Shown: positions 17,928 to 27,723 of the stretch, in pieces
How positions within the stretch are numbered: the stretch's first letter is position 1
Layout of the letters: each line of letters starts with the position of its first letter
Source of the DNA: Candidimonas sp. SYP-B2681
Lineage (GTDB): Bacteria; Pseudomonadota; Gammaproteobacteria; Burkholderiales; Burkholderiaceae_B
Length of the DNA: 64,000 nt
Assembly: GCF_003971065.1 (NCBI RefSeq)
Contig: NZ_RYDV01000007.1
Span: forward strand, 217,204 to 281,203
Direction of reading: 5' to 3'
The notes under the pieces: model-generated
What the model was told of the DNA's origin: nothing
The model's input: the letters and a program-made list of their open reading frames with translations, nothing else
Databases searched by the model: none
Translations under genes and position numbers: made by a program

Positions 17928-18074
17928 GTTTGACGTCTTCTTGAGTTGCGGCCGAGGCGAATCCACGTTGAGTCGCGAGCGTCGGCCAGTAAAGAGTAAA
18001 GAGCGACGATTGTAAGCCCATTTCGGAAGCGCTTCATTTCAAGGCCATGATTCGGGGCACGCGAGGGAACGTTA

Positions 18075-18112
18075 CAAAAAAATGGCCCAGAATGCCGTAG
18101 CACTGGGCCATT
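18075..18112 (-). terminator. Orphan rho-independent terminator (minus strand)
   Basis: On the minus strand AATGGCCCAG-TGCTACGGCATT-CTGGGCCATT, a 10-bp perfect stem, runs into a T7 tract. It is not at the end of any protein gene: a separate terminator at 18298-18328 already serves the MHS transporter. Confidence 0.85.
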
Positions 18113-18239
18113 AGAGAGCACACCTGCTGTTACGCTAATAAAGATTGCGGGGCGCGCAACAAAGGCGATAAAAAGGATTCCCCGCGTCGCCGAACCGTGG
18201 GATCAGTCGCTGACAACACAAGTAGAAATCCGTTCTATG
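18075..18239 (-). ncRNA. Candidate small RNA upstream of rdgC
   Basis: The gap between two minus-strand terminators (18112-18297) holds no coding frame but has a -10-like TACAAT (minus strand, 18246-18251). A transcript from about 18239 to the strong terminator at 18075 would be about 165 nt. Internally a GCGGGG...CCCCGC hairpin is visible. No known RNA family is recognised. The strand, terminator and absence of an ORF are seen; the RNA itself is inferred. The promoter lacks a good -35. Confidence 0.35.
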
Positions 18240-18297
18240 CCTCAGATTGTAGGCAGGCAGCCTGACACGCTGCTGAATCGAGATATCTCCGACTGAT

Positions 18298-18328
18298 AAA
18301 AAGACCGCCCCTATTGCCGAGGGCGGTT
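18298..18328 (-). terminator. Terminator of the MHS transporter gene
   Basis: On the minus strand ACCGCCC-TCGGCAATAG-GGGCGGT is followed by TTTTTAT, about 55 bases after the transporter stop codon. Confidence 0.85.
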
Positions 18329-18383
18329 AGCTGATTGCATAAAGCTTCAGGCCATTTTACCTAGTAGCCCGATTGCTCTCGCC

Positions 18384-20081
18384 TTAAGCGTTGATATTGT
18401 TGTCTTTGGTTTCCTTCACGAAGAGCATCCCGATCACGAGGGTTATTGAGGCGATAATTATCGGGTACCACAAGCCGTCGTAGATATTCCCCGTGGCAGC
18501 GACCACCGCAAATACCACCGGTGGAAGGAATCCCCCAAACCAGCCGTTTCCGATATGGTAGGGCATGCTCATCGAGGTATAGCGGATGCGCGTCGGGAAC
18601 ATTTCAACCAGCATGGCGGCAATCGGCCCATAAACCATCGTGACCAATATCACCAGGAAGGTCAGCAACAATACGACCATAACGTAGTTGATCTGAGCCG
18701 GATCTGCCTTCGCGGGGTAGCCGTGGCTGCGAATCGCGTCGGTGAGCGACTTCTTCAGTTCCGCCGATTTAGCAGTGAAATCAGCCTTACTAAGCTGTTG
18801 TCCTTCAAAGGAAGTGAACTCCTCGTTGCCTATCTTGGCCTTTGCAACCGTGCCGGCAGGCGCTGCCTGATTGTTGTAATTGACTGAGTTGCTGGCCATA
18901 AAGGCTTTCAACACGTCGCAGGAGCTGGTAAATGCCGAGGTCCCCACCGGGTTGAACTGGAACGAGCAAGTGCTTGGGTCCGCGATAATGGTTACCGGGG
19001 CGGTCGCCTGGGCTGCTTCGAGCGCAGGATTAGCAAAGTGAGTAATTCCCTTAAATACGGGGAAATAGGTCAAAGCGGCAATCAAGCAGCCGGCCATGAT
19101 GATGGGTTTTCGCCCAATGCGATCCGAGAGGGCACCAAAAATAACAAAGAATGGCGTTCCAATCAGCAGAGCCAGGGCGATCATGATGTTCGCCGAATTG
19201 GCCTCGATGGCCAACGTTTTCGTCAGGAAGAACAACGAATAGAATTGGCCGGTGTACCAAACTACCGCCTGACCGGCCGTAAGGCCAAACAAGGCAAGCA
19301 AAACCAATTTTAGATTGCCCCATTCGCCAAACGATTCTTTGATAGGTGCTTTGGATCCGGTGCCTTCAGCCTTCATTTTCTTGAAGGCGGGTGATTCGTT
19401 AAGTTTCATTCGGATCCATACCGAGATACCGAGCAGTACCACCGAGATCAAGAAAGGAATGCGCCAGCCCCAGTCCAAGAACGCCTCTTCGCCCATAGCG
19501 GTACGGATCCCTAGAATAAGCAACAAGGACAGGAACAATCCCAACGTGGCAGTGGTCTGGATCCAGCTTGTATAGAAGCCGCGGCGATTCTGCGGAGCAT
19601 GTTCCGCAACGTACGTCGCCGCACCTCCGTATTCACCACCCAAGGCCAAGCCTTGCAGCAAGCGCAGCGCAATCAAAATGACTGGAGCGGCCATGCCGAT
19701 AGATGAGTACGAGGGAAGCACGCCCACCAGGAACGTCGACAGGCCCATAATAATAATGGTGATCAGGAACGTGTATTTTCGCCCGACCAGATCGCCTAGC
19801 CTGCCGAAAACCAATGCACCAAAAGGCCGTACAGCGAAGCCAGCGGCAAAGGCTAGCAAGGCAAAAATGAAGCCCGCTGTTGGGTTCACGCCAGAAAAAA
19901 AGTGAGCCGCGATAATCGTGGCCAGAGAACCATACAGATAGAAGTCGTACCACTCAAATACGGTACCCAACGATGAGGCGAAAATTACTTTGCGCTCTTC
20001 GGCGGTCATTGGCCGGTGAGTTGCATCCGGAGCCCCCATTACGGGACCTCCCGGTTGAGCGACAGTTGTCGTTGTGTTCAT
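18384..20081 (-). CDS. MHS-family MFS transporter with large periplasmic insert
   Basis: Inner-membrane secondary transporter of the metabolite:H+ symporter group (ProP/ShiA/KgtP relatives). The start at 20081 is chosen because AGGAG lies six bases upstream and the alternative (20147) adds an unlikely extension; length is 565 residues. Family signatures are GTVFEWYDFYLYGSL near residue 40, the loop-2 motif GRLGDLVGRKYTF and RLLQGLALGGEYGG, with a second DRIGRKP motif in the C-terminal half. About 115 hydrophilic residues with two cysteines (DPSTC ... SSCDV) are inserted after the DRIGRKP/FPVFKGI region and before the last three helices. The substrate cannot be read from sequence, but the adjacent TctDE-like system suggests an organic acid. 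Confidence 0.85.
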   Translation of the reverse strand: MNTTTTVAQPGGPVMGAPDATHRPMTAEERKVIFASSLGTVFEWYDFYLYGSLATIIAAHFFSGVNPTAGFIFALLAFAAGFAVRPFGALVFGRLGDLVGRKYTFLITIIIMGLSTFLVGVLPSYSSIGMAAPVILIALRLLQGLALGGEYGGAATYVAEHAPQNRRGFYTSWIQTTATLGLFLSLLLILGIRTAMGEEAFLDWGWRIPFLISVVLLGISVWIRMKLNESPAFKKMKAEGTGSKAPIKESFGEWGNLKLVLLALFGLTAGQAVVWYTGQFYSLFFLTKTLAIEANSANIMIALALLIGTPFFVIFGALSDRIGRKPIIMAGCLIAALTYFPVFKGITHFANPALEAAQATAPVTIIADPSTCSFQFNPVGTSAFTSSCDVLKAFMASNSVNYNNQAAPAGTVAKAKIGNEEFTSFEGQQLSKADFTAKSAELKKSLTDAIRSHGYPAKADPAQINYVMVVLLLTFLVILVTMVYGPIAAMLVEMFPTRIRYTSMSMPYHIGNGWFGGFLPPVVFAVVAATGNIYDGLWYPIIIASITLVIGMLFVKETKDNNINA

Positions 20082-20209
20082 GATGTCTCCTATCTCGGAA
20101 TGGCCTGTAACAGGTCCGGTTTTTTGCCCCAGCCTACTTACTCGCAAAGCAGATAATGCATAAATTAGGGGATCAGCCTGACTTGAAACTGACTATTGCT
20201 CCGCCAACG

Positions 20210-20228
20210 CTTTTTTTTCGTAAAAAAG
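20210..20228. repeat. A/T homopolymer inverted repeat
   Basis: CTTTTTTTT-CGT-AAAAAAG followed by another T7 run, in the gap between the histidine kinase and transporter genes. It may be an intrinsic-bend or regulatory region or a weak terminator; no GC stem is present. Confidence 0.4.
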
Positions 20229-20283
20229 TTTTTTTCTTGTTTTAAAGAAGCGACGCAGCCATCCTCCTCCTGACCATATGGTC

Positions 20284-21780
20284 CTACGCTTGCGCCATCG
20301 CCTCTTTAAGCCGCGTGAAGGTTACGCGTAGGCAAGTGCCGCCCGGTACTCCGTTGCGCTGACTGGGTGGCATGAAGTGAATGCCGGCATGATGTTGTTC
20401 AGCAATTTCCTTCACGATTGAAAGGCCTAGGCCGCTGCCATCTACAGCGGTACCGAGAACGCGGTAGAAGCGATCAAAAACGCGCTCTTGATCGGCAGGG
20501 GCGATTCCCGGCCCAGAATCCTCAATTTCCAGGTAAGCAGACAGAGCGTCGCCGCCGACACGTACCGTTACCCAGCCAGGAGATGGCGTATAAAGCAGGG
20601 CGTTGTCGATCAGGTTGTTAAGCAGTTCTACCAGCATGAACTGGTTGCCAAATATCCTCATAGGAGTCGGCGCCCGTTCAAAGCCAAGGTCCAGGTTTTT
20701 TTTTAACGCCGTATCAACCCAACTCATGGCTGTGTTTTCCGTCAACTCATTAAGCTCGATAACGTCGGAAAGCGGCTGTATCGCCTCGTTAGGGCTTTCC
20801 GCGCGCGCAAGCGCCAGCAACTGGTTGACCAGTCGGGTTGCGCGTTCTGATCCCTTTACTAGCTGCTCAAGACTCATGTTCATTTTTTCAGGGTTGCGCT
20901 CACGTAAAGCCAGTTCGGCCTGCGTGCGCATACCCGCCAGAGGGGTCTTAAGTTGGTGCGCCGCATTGGCCACAAAGCGTCTTTGAGCTCGGTTGGCCGC
21001 CGCCAACCGGACCAACAGACTGTTCATGGCTGCTACCAAAGGTACAATTTCGACTGGCGTGATGTCGTCGCCGATAGGCGACATATCGTTAAGGCGCCTG
21101 GCTCGTATGCGCTCCTGCAATAGGGCCAGTGGTTCCAGGCCATGGGTAAGACCAAGGCCTGCCAAAAGTGCAGCCAGCGGCAATACGATCAGCTGTGGGG
21201 TAAGCATGCCGGTCAGGATCTCTTGCTGCAGAGTGGCACGCATTTCGTTGGACTGAGCCACGACAGTCAGGAAGCTCATGCCGTTCAGGTCGCGAGCGCC
21301 CCAAATGTAGGCAACGCGCACGCTCTGGCCGTCTATTGTTTCATTCCGGAAGCGAATGATTTCGTCTTCGTAGGTCCAATCGGTCGGTAAGGGAATGCTG
21401 GCATTGCCTCCGATTGAATTACCATTTGCGTCCTGAATTTCCCACCGTATCAGGTTTGACGAGTCACCTTGCAAAATGGTGATGGCCGATGTTGAGAGTT
21501 GTATGCCTTGGGTTAATTTTTGCTGCTGAACTTCGTACCTCAGCATCCGGAGATGGTTAGCCAAGGTGCGATCGTAAGGGGCATTGGCAATGTTTTGCGC
21601 AATAAAATAGGTAATGACCAAGCCCACCGTCCACGTCAGAAATAGCGGGCCGAACATCCAGATCATTATTTTGTTCAGCAGGCTTCCATTGTTTTTTCGC
21701 GGACGAAAAAATCGAAGAAAAGGCAGGTGTTGCGTACTGTCGCTCACGGGCTGCTGGCGCGAAGCGGGCTTATCGGACAT
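20284..21780 (-). CDS. TctE-like sensor histidine kinase
   Basis: A 498-residue membrane kinase. TM1 lies at about 38-60, then a periplasmic 2CSK_N-type sensor region at 61-188, TM2 at about 190-212, a HAMP-like linker, the HisKA box with phospho-acceptor His275 in ANAAHQLKTPLAGM, and an HATPase domain with N-box NLIDNALLYTP, DSGPGIAP and GSGLGLSIVKEIAEQ. The 2CSK_N architecture is that of TctE, the tricarboxylate sensor. It lies 23 bases downstream of its response regulator and about 200 bases upstream of the MHS transporter, all on one strand. The transporter is thus the obvious candidate target (inference). Confidence 0.88.
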   Translation of the reverse strand: MSDKPASRQQPVSDSTQHLPFLRFFRPRKNNGSLLNKIMIWMFGPLFLTWTVGLVITYFIAQNIANAPYDRTLANHLRMLRYEVQQQKLTQGIQLSTSAITILQGDSSNLIRWEIQDANGNSIGGNASIPLPTDWTYEDEIIRFRNETIDGQSVRVAYIWGARDLNGMSFLTVVAQSNEMRATLQQEILTGMLTPQLIVLPLAALLAGLGLTHGLEPLALLQERIRARRLNDMSPIGDDITPVEIVPLVAAMNSLLVRLAAANRAQRRFVANAAHQLKTPLAGMRTQAELALRERNPEKMNMSLEQLVKGSERATRLVNQLLALARAESPNEAIQPLSDVIELNELTENTAMSWVDTALKKNLDLGFERAPTPMRIFGNQFMLVELLNNLIDNALLYTPSPGWVTVRVGGDALSAYLEIEDSGPGIAPADQERVFDRFYRVLGTAVDGSGLGLSIVKEIAEQHHAGIHFMPPSQRNGVPGGTCLRVTFTRLKEAMAQA

Positions 21781-21803
21781 ACAGCTTTTTCGTGCGGCGT
21801 TCG

Positions 21804-22493
21804 TTAGGCGGCGAGTGAATCGTTTCGATTTTCAGCTTCCAGGCAGTAACCCAAGCCGCGCACGGTGACAATTTTGGCGCCACTGGGTTCGATTTTCTTG
21901 CGCAGACGATGTATGTAGACCTCGATAGCGTTTTGGGTGACCTCTTCACCCCATTCGCACAAGAGATCGACAAACTGATTTTTACTTATCATGCGCCCAC
22001 TGCGGGACAGGAAAATTTCCAGCAGGCTGGTTTCACGAGCCGATAGCTCGAGAGGTTGATCGTCGATGCGGGCTACGCGGCCATTTAGGTCAAAGCTAAG
22101 CCGCTTGTATCGGAGTGTTGTTGTACTGTTGCCTGCGCTGCGACGGGTCAGAGCCCTTACGCGGGCCTCGAGTTCGCTTAATGCGAACGGTTTCGCCATG
22201 TAGTCGTCGGCGCCAAGGTCAAGGCCTTTCACACGCTGTTCGATGGTATCGGACGCGGTTAAAATAAGCACAGGTATCGGTGTGTTGCGCTGACGCAGCT
22301 GACGCAAAACGGCGAGCCCGGGCAGTAGCGGCAAATCAAGATCCAGAATCAGTAGATCGAAGCTTTGTAGCTGCAATGCTGAATCGGCACTCGAGCCGTC
22401 CGCCACCACATCGACGGCATAACCGTCGTAGCGTAAGGAACGAGAAAGTCCATCCGCAAGAATACTGTCGTCTTCGGCGATTAGAATTCGCAT
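21804..22493 (-). CDS. OmpR-family response regulator (TctD-like)
   Basis: Two-domain response regulator of 229 residues when started at 22493 (MRILIAEDD), the position conserved in the family; a longer frame to 22547 adds 18 atypical residues. The receiver domain shows the acidic pocket E7-D8-D9, phospho-acceptor Asp51 in LILDLDLP and Lys101 in AKPF. The C-terminal winged-helix domain has SARETSLLEIFLSR and the recognition region NAIEVYIHRLRKKI. It is paired with the kinase gene 23 bases downstream. Its upstream region is shared with the recA promoter region, and the two genes diverge. Confidence 0.92.
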   Translation of the reverse strand: MRILIAEDDSILADGLSRSLRYDGYAVDVVADGSSADSALQLQSFDLLILDLDLPLLPGLAVLRQLRQRNTPIPVLILTASDTIEQRVKGLDLGADDYMAKPFALSELEARVRALTRRSAGNSTTTLRYKRLSFDLNGRVARIDDQPLELSARETSLLEIFLSRSGRMISKNQFVDLLCEWGEEVTQNAIEVYIHRLRKKIEPSGAKIVTVRGLGYCLEAENRNDSLAA

Positions 22494-22583
22494 GTCAGTT
22501 AGCTGCAGCTTGGTCTGGAACGATATTCTTATTCTTGCACGCGCCATTGCGTCTGAACAGTCAGGGATTACGATTGGTGCTGC

Positions 22584-22612
22584 TGGATATCTGTGTATTT
22601 ATACAGTACAAT
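22584..22612 (+). promoter_or_regulatory. recA promoter with LexA (SOS) box
   Basis: CTGT-GTATTTAT-ACAG at 22591-22606 matches the LexA operator consensus (CTG-N10-CAG). It abuts a TACAAT -10 element (22607-22612), and TGGATA 17 bases upstream fits a -35. LexA binding here would directly block polymerase, the standard arrangement for recA. Confidence 0.85.
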
Positions 22613-22687
22613 TTGATGTAATAATCTCTTCGTCAATTGCCGCTTTACCGCGCTTTTTTTATTTCGCTTTTAGTCAAGGATCCCTAC

Positions 22688-23764
22688 ATGGACGACAAAA
22701 ACAGCAAAGCCGCCACCGAGCGCGCCAAAGCACTGGCCGCCGCCTTATCTCAAATCGAGAAGCAGTTCGGCAAAGGGTCGGTAATGCGCTATGGCGACGA
22801 CAAGGTCGAACACGATATCCTGGTGTGTTCCACCGGATCCTTGGGGCTTGATATTGCGTTGGGGGTAGGCGGTCTTCCTCGTGGGCGCGTCGTCGAAATC
22901 TATGGTCCTGAATCCTCTGGTAAAACGACATTGACCTTGCAAGTCATTGCCGAGATGCAGAAAATCGGCGGTACCTGCGCCTTTATCGATGCAGAACATG
23001 CTCTTGATGTGCAATATGCTTCCAAACTTGGTGTCAATCTTAATGACCTGCTGATCTCTCAGCCTGATACAGGCGAACAGGCATTGGAAATTACTGATGC
23101 GTTGGTACGTTCCGGTTCGGTCGACCTTATTGTCATCGACTCGGTTGCGGCATTGGTACCCAAGGCCGAAATTGAAGGCGACATGGGGGATTCTCTGCCA
23201 GGCCTGCAGGCTCGCCTCATGAGCCAGGCATTGCGCAAGCTTACGGCGAACATCAAGCGCGCCAATTGCATGGTCATCTTTATTAACCAGATCCGCATGA
23301 AAATCGGCGTGATGTTCGGTAACCCCGAAACGACCACCGGCGGAAATGCGCTGAAATTCTATGCATCCGTCCGGCTCGATATTCGTCGTATCGGCGCTAT
23401 CAAGAAAGGCGACGAAGTCGTCGGTAATGAAACTCGCGTCAAGGTCGTCAAAAATAAGGTTGCGCCACCTTTCAAGCAAGCCGAATTCGACATCATGTAC
23501 GGTGCGGGTATTTCGCGCGAAGGCGAAATCATCGATCTTGGCGTGCAGGCCGGTATCGTCGATAAGGCGGGGGCGTGGTTTAGCTACAGCGGCACGCGTA
23601 TTGGGCAAGGTAAAGACAATGTGCGCGAATACCTGAAAGAGCATCCGGAAATGGCCTTTGAAATCGAAAATCGGGTGCGTGAACAGTTGGGCGTAATTGC
23701 GCAAGCCGCGTCTACTGTCAGTAAGCAAGTAACTCCCCTGGCAGCCGAAGAAGATCCCGTCTAA
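22688..23764 (+). CDS. recA: Recombinase RecA
   Basis: ATP-dependent strand-exchange protein and SOS co-protease. The ATG at 22688 with AAGGA upstream gives [10 protein letters not shown] and 358 residues, the normal length; a longer frame from 22637 would overlap the promoter leader. Walker A is G73-P-E-S-S-G-K-T80. The conserved MAW-like stretch is [16 protein letters not shown], loop L1/L2 residues include [24 protein letters not shown], and [15 protein letters not shown] is present. It is preceded by a LexA box and followed 18 bases later by recX, the usual cotranscribed regulator. Confidence 0.98.
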   Translation: MDDKNSKAATERAKALAAALSQIEKQFGKGSVMRYGDDKVEHDILVCSTGSLGLDIALGVGGLPRGRVVEIYGPESSGKTTLTLQVIAEMQKIGGTCAFIDAEHALDVQYASKLGVNLNDLLISQPDTGEQALEITDALVRSGSVDLIVIDSVAALVPKAEIEGDMGDSLPGLQARLMSQALRKLTANIKRANCMVIFINQIRMKIGVMFGNPETTTGGNALKFYASVRLDIRRIGAIKKGDEVVGNETRVKVVKNKVAPPFKQAEFDIMYGAGISREGEIIDLGVQAGIVDKAGAWFSYSGTRIGQGKDNVREYLKEHPEMAFEIENRVREQLGVIAQAASTVSKQVTPLAAEEDPV

Positions 23765-23782
23765 TAAACGGCCCGAATCGCC

Positions 23783-24298
23783 ATGCGCGCAAAAGTCGAC
23801 GATTTCGAAACGTTGTCCGGTCAGGAGGCCGATGCCGACGTGGCCCCCCCTAAAAGGGGGCCTTCTCTGAAGGCAAGGGCTATTGCTATCCTTTCTCGGC
23901 GTGAGAACTCGCGACTGGAACTTCAACGCAAACTTGCCGCCTATGCCAGTTGCGACGACGAGCTCGAAAATTTATTGGACGATCTCGAACGCGAGAACTG
24001 GCTTTCAAATGAACGATTTGCACAAAGCCTGGTAAACCGGCGCGCTGCGCGCCAGGGGACCAGTCGCATCGTCCAGGAACTACGACAACATGGCTTGGGC
24101 GACGACAGCATCGCTGGTATAAGCCAGCAATTGCGCAGTACAGAAGTTGATCGAGCCCGTGTCGTGTGGGAAAAGAAGTTTGGCAGCGCCCCTGCAGACG
24201 CCAAAGAATACGCGAAGCAATTTCGTTTCCTGGCCTCGCGCGGTTTTTCAGCCGAATGCCTGCGCCGAATACTGGGCGACCATCCGCAGGACTCCTGA
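23783..24298 (+). CDS. recX: RecA regulatory protein RecX
   Basis: All-helical inhibitor of RecA filaments, 171 residues, made of tandem three-helix repeats. Conserved segments are the KARAIAILSRRENSRLELQRKL helix-turn pattern, LERENWLSNERFAQSLVNRR and FLASRGFSAECLRRIL. It starts 18 bases after recA and is probably expressed by read-through from the SOS promoter. The N-terminal 30 residues are acidic and poorly conserved in appearance, so a later start is conceivable, but no better internal ATG is seen. Confidence 0.92.
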   Translation: MRAKVDDFETLSGQEADADVAPPKRGPSLKARAIAILSRRENSRLELQRKLAAYASCDDELENLLDDLERENWLSNERFAQSLVNRRAARQGTSRIVQELRQHGLGDDSIAGISQQLRSTEVDRARVVWEKKFGSAPADAKEYAKQFRFLASRGFSAECLRRILGDHPQDS

Positions 24299-24354
24299 AA
24301 ACTCTCACCATTTACCGCATCCGGACCCGCCTTTTTCTAAGGTAAACCGATAGA

Positions 24355-25275
24355 CTATTGCCGTACCGCTTTTATGCCTTCAAGCGTTTTAAAGCAGGTC
24401 GCCTTTGCCTGGGTCAAAAAGGCTTGCAGATAATCGGCGTGCGCATCCTCGATCCGTAAGGCTGCATACAACGTGCGCCATATTCCTTTAGAACCTAGCT
24501 GACGTATTTGTAGGTCGCCATGGTTTAGGTATTCGGTCAGAGCCCAGTTTGGCAGCGCTGCTACGCCACGTTGGCTTGCTACCAGTTGCACAATGATTGG
24601 CGTAAGTTCGGCCTTGCGTACTGCGGCCGGTTCTACATCAGCCGGATCCAGAAAGACGGTAAATACATCCATGCGCTGGCGATCTACCGGGTAAGTGATC
24701 AGAACCTGGTCGGCGAGTTGTTCGGGTTCGATATGCTTGTATTGCGACAGAGGGTTCGACGACGCCATGGCAAGGACAAGCTCGTAGCGAAACAAGGGAA
24801 CATACGTTACCGACTCAATAGCTTGCGGGTCAGAAGTGATCACAAGATCAAGGTCGCCGCGAACCAATGCCGGTAAGGGCGCGAAGGAAAATGCGGCAGA
24901 AAGGTCAAGCGCGACGTCCGGCCAGTCCTGTCGGAATGCGTCGAGCGCCGGCATGAGCCATTGAAAACATGAGTGGCAATCAATTGCCAGGTGTAGGCGG
25001 CCGGTTCGGCCAGCGGCAAGCCGCTGGAGCTCGCGTTCGGTGGCCTTGACGCGGGGCAACACCTCGTCGGCCAGGGCCAGTATGCGCAACGCAGCGGTCG
25101 TTAGTCTCGCTGGACGGGTTCGTCGATTAAGCAAGGGCGTTTTAAGTCGAACTTCAAGATCGCGCAATTGATGAGATAAGGCTGATTGCGTTACGTGCAG
25201 GCGATCCGCCGCCTCTTGTAGGCTCCCTGCCTCGCGGATTGCAGTCAATGTTTCCATATGACGGATTTCAAGCAT
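24355..25275 (-). CDS. metR: LysR-family regulator MetR
   Basis: A 306-residue LysR regulator. The N-terminal winged HTH has EAGSLQEAADRLHVTQSALS and HQLRDLEVRLKTPLLNR, and the effector-binding domain contains the AIDCHSCFQWLMPALDAF segment characteristic of MetR. MetR uses homocysteine as co-inducer to activate metE. It is transcribed divergently from metE, with 125 bases between start codons containing candidate MetR sites, the standard arrangement in Proteobacteria. Confidence 0.93.
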   Translation of the reverse strand: MLEIRHMETLTAIREAGSLQEAADRLHVTQSALSHQLRDLEVRLKTPLLNRRTRPARLTTAALRILALADEVLPRVKATERELQRLAAGRTGRLHLAIDCHSCFQWLMPALDAFRQDWPDVALDLSAAFSFAPLPALVRGDLDLVITSDPQAIESVTYVPLFRYELVLAMASSNPLSQYKHIEPEQLADQVLITYPVDRQRMDVFTVFLDPADVEPAAVRKAELTPIIVQLVASQRGVAALPNWALTEYLNHGDLQIRQLGSKGIWRTLYAALRIEDAHADYLQAFLTQAKATCFKTLEGIKAVRQ

Positions 25276-25295
25276 TGCAACGACCTGAGTTTAGA

Positions 25296-25342
25296 TGAGA
25301 ATTATTCATATTATGCATGGTGAATTTGATTTTGATTCATGC
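25296..25342. promoter_or_regulatory. Candidate MetR binding sites in metR-metE intergenic region
   Basis: TGAGAATTATTCA at 25296-25308 matches the MetR consensus TGAA-N5-TTCA except for one base. A second dyad, GCATGGTGAAT...ATTCATGC, spans 25315-25342. Both lie between the divergent start codons. Confidence 0.6.
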
Positions 25343-25400
25343 AATTGTATAGGCACAATAGCAGTCGAAACTAATATTACTCATCTAATAAGCATTTAAC

Positions 25401-27695
25401 ATGACAGTTACTCATAATCTAGGCTTCCCCCGCATTGGCGTTCAACGTGAATTGAAACGGGCCTTGGAATCTTACTGGGCGGGTTCGGTACCCGCCGAAG
25501 CACTTGAACTTACGGGCCAACAATTGCGCGAGCGTCATTGGGATCTTCAAGCGCGGTCCGGCCTAACGTTCGTACCGGTCGGTGATTTCGCTTGGTATGA
25601 CCATATTCTGGAATGGACGACATTCCTTGGAGCCGTACCCGCCCGGTTTGCGCAAGCGTCAAATGAATTCGTCGGCAATGACACTCTTTTCAGGATGGCG
25701 CGTGGTCGCGCACCGCAGGGTACACCTGCCATTGCGTGCGAAATGACGAAATGGTTTGATACCAATTACCATTACATCGTGCCCGAATTGGTGCCCGATC
25801 AGGCATATCGTATTGCTCGAAGCTATCTGTTTGATCACGTGCTCGAGGCTCAGGCGCTTGGTCATAAGGTAAAGCCGGTGATCCCAGGTCCATTGACCTG
25901 GCTATGGCTGGGCAAGGGCGACGCCTTCACGCATGGCGTAGACGATCTTGCCAAGCTGGATTTACTGGATAATTTGCTTCCTGTCTACACACAGGTATTG
26001 CAGCGCCTCAAAACGTTGGGAGTGCAGTGGGTTCAGATAGACGAGCCAATTCTTGGTCTTGACTTGCCCGAAGCCTGGCAAGCCGCATTCAAGCGGGTAT
26101 ACGACACCCTGGCAGAATCCGGCGTATCTGTGCTCTTGGCGACGTACTTCGAACACCTCAAAGAGAATGTCCAGGTCTTGGAAGGCTTGCCCGTTCAGGG
26201 CGTGCATATCGATCTGGTGCGTGCGCCGGACCAGCTGCACGATGTACTGGCGGTCCTCGGAGAAAATCAGGTGCTTTCGCTGGGGGTCATTGACGGCCGC
26301 AACGTCTGGCGAACCGATCTGGATAAAGTGCACGCGGTCGTTGCGCCGCTTGCGTCGTCTCTGGGCGAGCGTCTGTGGCTTGCCCCTTCCTGTTCCTTAC
26401 TGCATGTGCCTGTTGACCTGGACGCCGAGAAAGAGCTGGATGCCGAACTCCGTGGTTGGCTCGCCTTTGCCGCGCAAAAGCTGGACGAACTGGAGTGGCT
26501 CGCCCAATCTTTGGCAGATAACCCTAATCCTTCGACTTTGGCGGTCCTGCAGCGGCAACGAGCGTTGTTAGAGGAAAAGAGCAAGTCTGGCCGGATCCAT
26601 CATCCAGCGATACAGGCACGCTTGGCAACGTCGGCAAAATTGCCGCGCGAGCGCACTCCATTTCTGCAGCGTATTCTTGTCCAGCAAAAGAATTTGAATT
26701 TACCGGCGTATCCCACGACCACTATAGGATCTTTCCCCCAAACTACCGAGATCCGGGTGTCTCGCCGTGACTGGAAAAACGGATCACTTAGCGATGCCGC
26801 GTACGAGAAAGCCATGCGTGCCGAAATTGAACACGTTATCCGATTTCAAGAAAGAGTGGGGCTAGATGTTCTGGTTCACGGAGAAGCCGAGCGTAACGAT
26901 ATGGTGGAATACTTCGGCGAATTGCTCGGCGGCTTTGCTTTTACGCAGAACGGTTGGGTACAAAGCTACGGTTCGCGCTGCGTGAAACCCCCCATCATTT
27001 TCGGCGACGTAGCTCGACCGGTTGCAATGACGGTCGCATGGTCCGCTTATGCGCAGTCACTCACCGATAAGCCGGTAAAAGGTATGCTGACTGGACCGGT
27101 CACCATACTGCAATGGTCATTTGTGCGTGATGATCAGCCCCGAGAAGTCACATGCCGGCAACTCGCTCTGGCATTGCGTGATGAAGTGGTGGACCTTGAA
27201 GCGGCCGGTATTGCCGTCATACAGATCGATGAGCCGGCCTTCCGCGAGGGCCTGCCATTGCGCCGCGCCGATTGGGCGCGGTATTTGGAGTGGGCCGTAG
27301 ATTGTTTCCGTCTGTCGACCGGCGGGGTCCGGGACGATACGCAGATACACACGCACATGTGCTACTCCGAATTCAATGACATTATTCAGGCCATTGCGGC
27401 AATGGATGCTGACGTTATCACTATCGAAACATCGCGCTCCAATATGGAGCTGCTTGGGGCATTCGAAAACTTCCACTATCCGAACGATATTGGCCCTGGC
27501 GTTTACGACATCCATTCACCAAATGTGCCCGAAGTAGAATCAATGGTAGGCCTGATGCGCAAGGCGGCGACGCGACTGGCGCCCGAACGGCTATGGGTTA
27601 ACCCCGATTGCGGTCTGAAGACCCGTGGCTGGCAGGAAACCGAAGCCGCACTGGTCAGGATGGTCAGCGCAGCGCAGGCTCTGCGCTATACTTAA
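25401..27695 (+). CDS. metE: Cobalamin-independent methionine synthase
   Basis: 5-methyltetrahydropteroyltriglutamate-homocysteine methyltransferase, 764 residues, cytoplasmic; it makes methionine without B12. It has the two-barrel architecture: an N-terminal half up to about 400 and a catalytic C-terminal half. The zinc ligands expected from E. coli are present: His652 and Cys654 (THMCYSEF), Glu676 (TIETSRS) and Cys737 (NPDCGLKTR). IQIDEPA occurs in the catalytic barrel. It is controlled by the divergent metR. The folate-supplying metF is not in the window. Confidence 0.97.
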   Translation: MTVTHNLGFPRIGVQRELKRALESYWAGSVPAEALELTGQQLRERHWDLQARSGLTFVPVGDFAWYDHILEWTTFLGAVPARFAQASNEFVGNDTLFRMARGRAPQGTPAIACEMTKWFDTNYHYIVPELVPDQAYRIARSYLFDHVLEAQALGHKVKPVIPGPLTWLWLGKGDAFTHGVDDLAKLDLLDNLLPVYTQVLQRLKTLGVQWVQIDEPILGLDLPEAWQAAFKRVYDTLAESGVSVLLATYFEHLKENVQVLEGLPVQGVHIDLVRAPDQLHDVLAVLGENQVLSLGVIDGRNVWRTDLDKVHAVVAPLASSLGERLWLAPSCSLLHVPVDLDAEKELDAELRGWLAFAAQKLDELEWLAQSLADNPNPSTLAVLQRQRALLEEKSKSGRIHHPAIQARLATSAKLPRERTPFLQRILVQQKNLNLPAYPTTTIGSFPQTTEIRVSRRDWKNGSLSDAAYEKAMRAEIEHVIRFQERVGLDVLVHGEAERNDMVEYFGELLGGFAFTQNGWVQSYGSRCVKPPIIFGDVARPVAMTVAWSAYAQSLTDKPVKGMLTGPVTILQWSFVRDDQPREVTCRQLALALRDEVVDLEAAGIAVIQIDEPAFREGLPLRRADWARYLEWAVDCFRLSTGGVRDDTQIHTHMCYSEFNDIIQAIAAMDADVITIETSRSNMELLGAFENFHYPNDIGPGVYDIHSPNVPEVESMVGLMRKAATRLAPERLWVNPDCGLKTRGWQETEAALVRMVSAAQALRYT

Positions 27696-27723
27696 CCGTT
27701 TTTTCGCCATATGCCGATTGTAA

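Noticed and set aside
22745..23926. 393-codon open frame antisense to recA
   Set aside because: It is the complement shadow of recA/recX codons and has no protein-like motifs.
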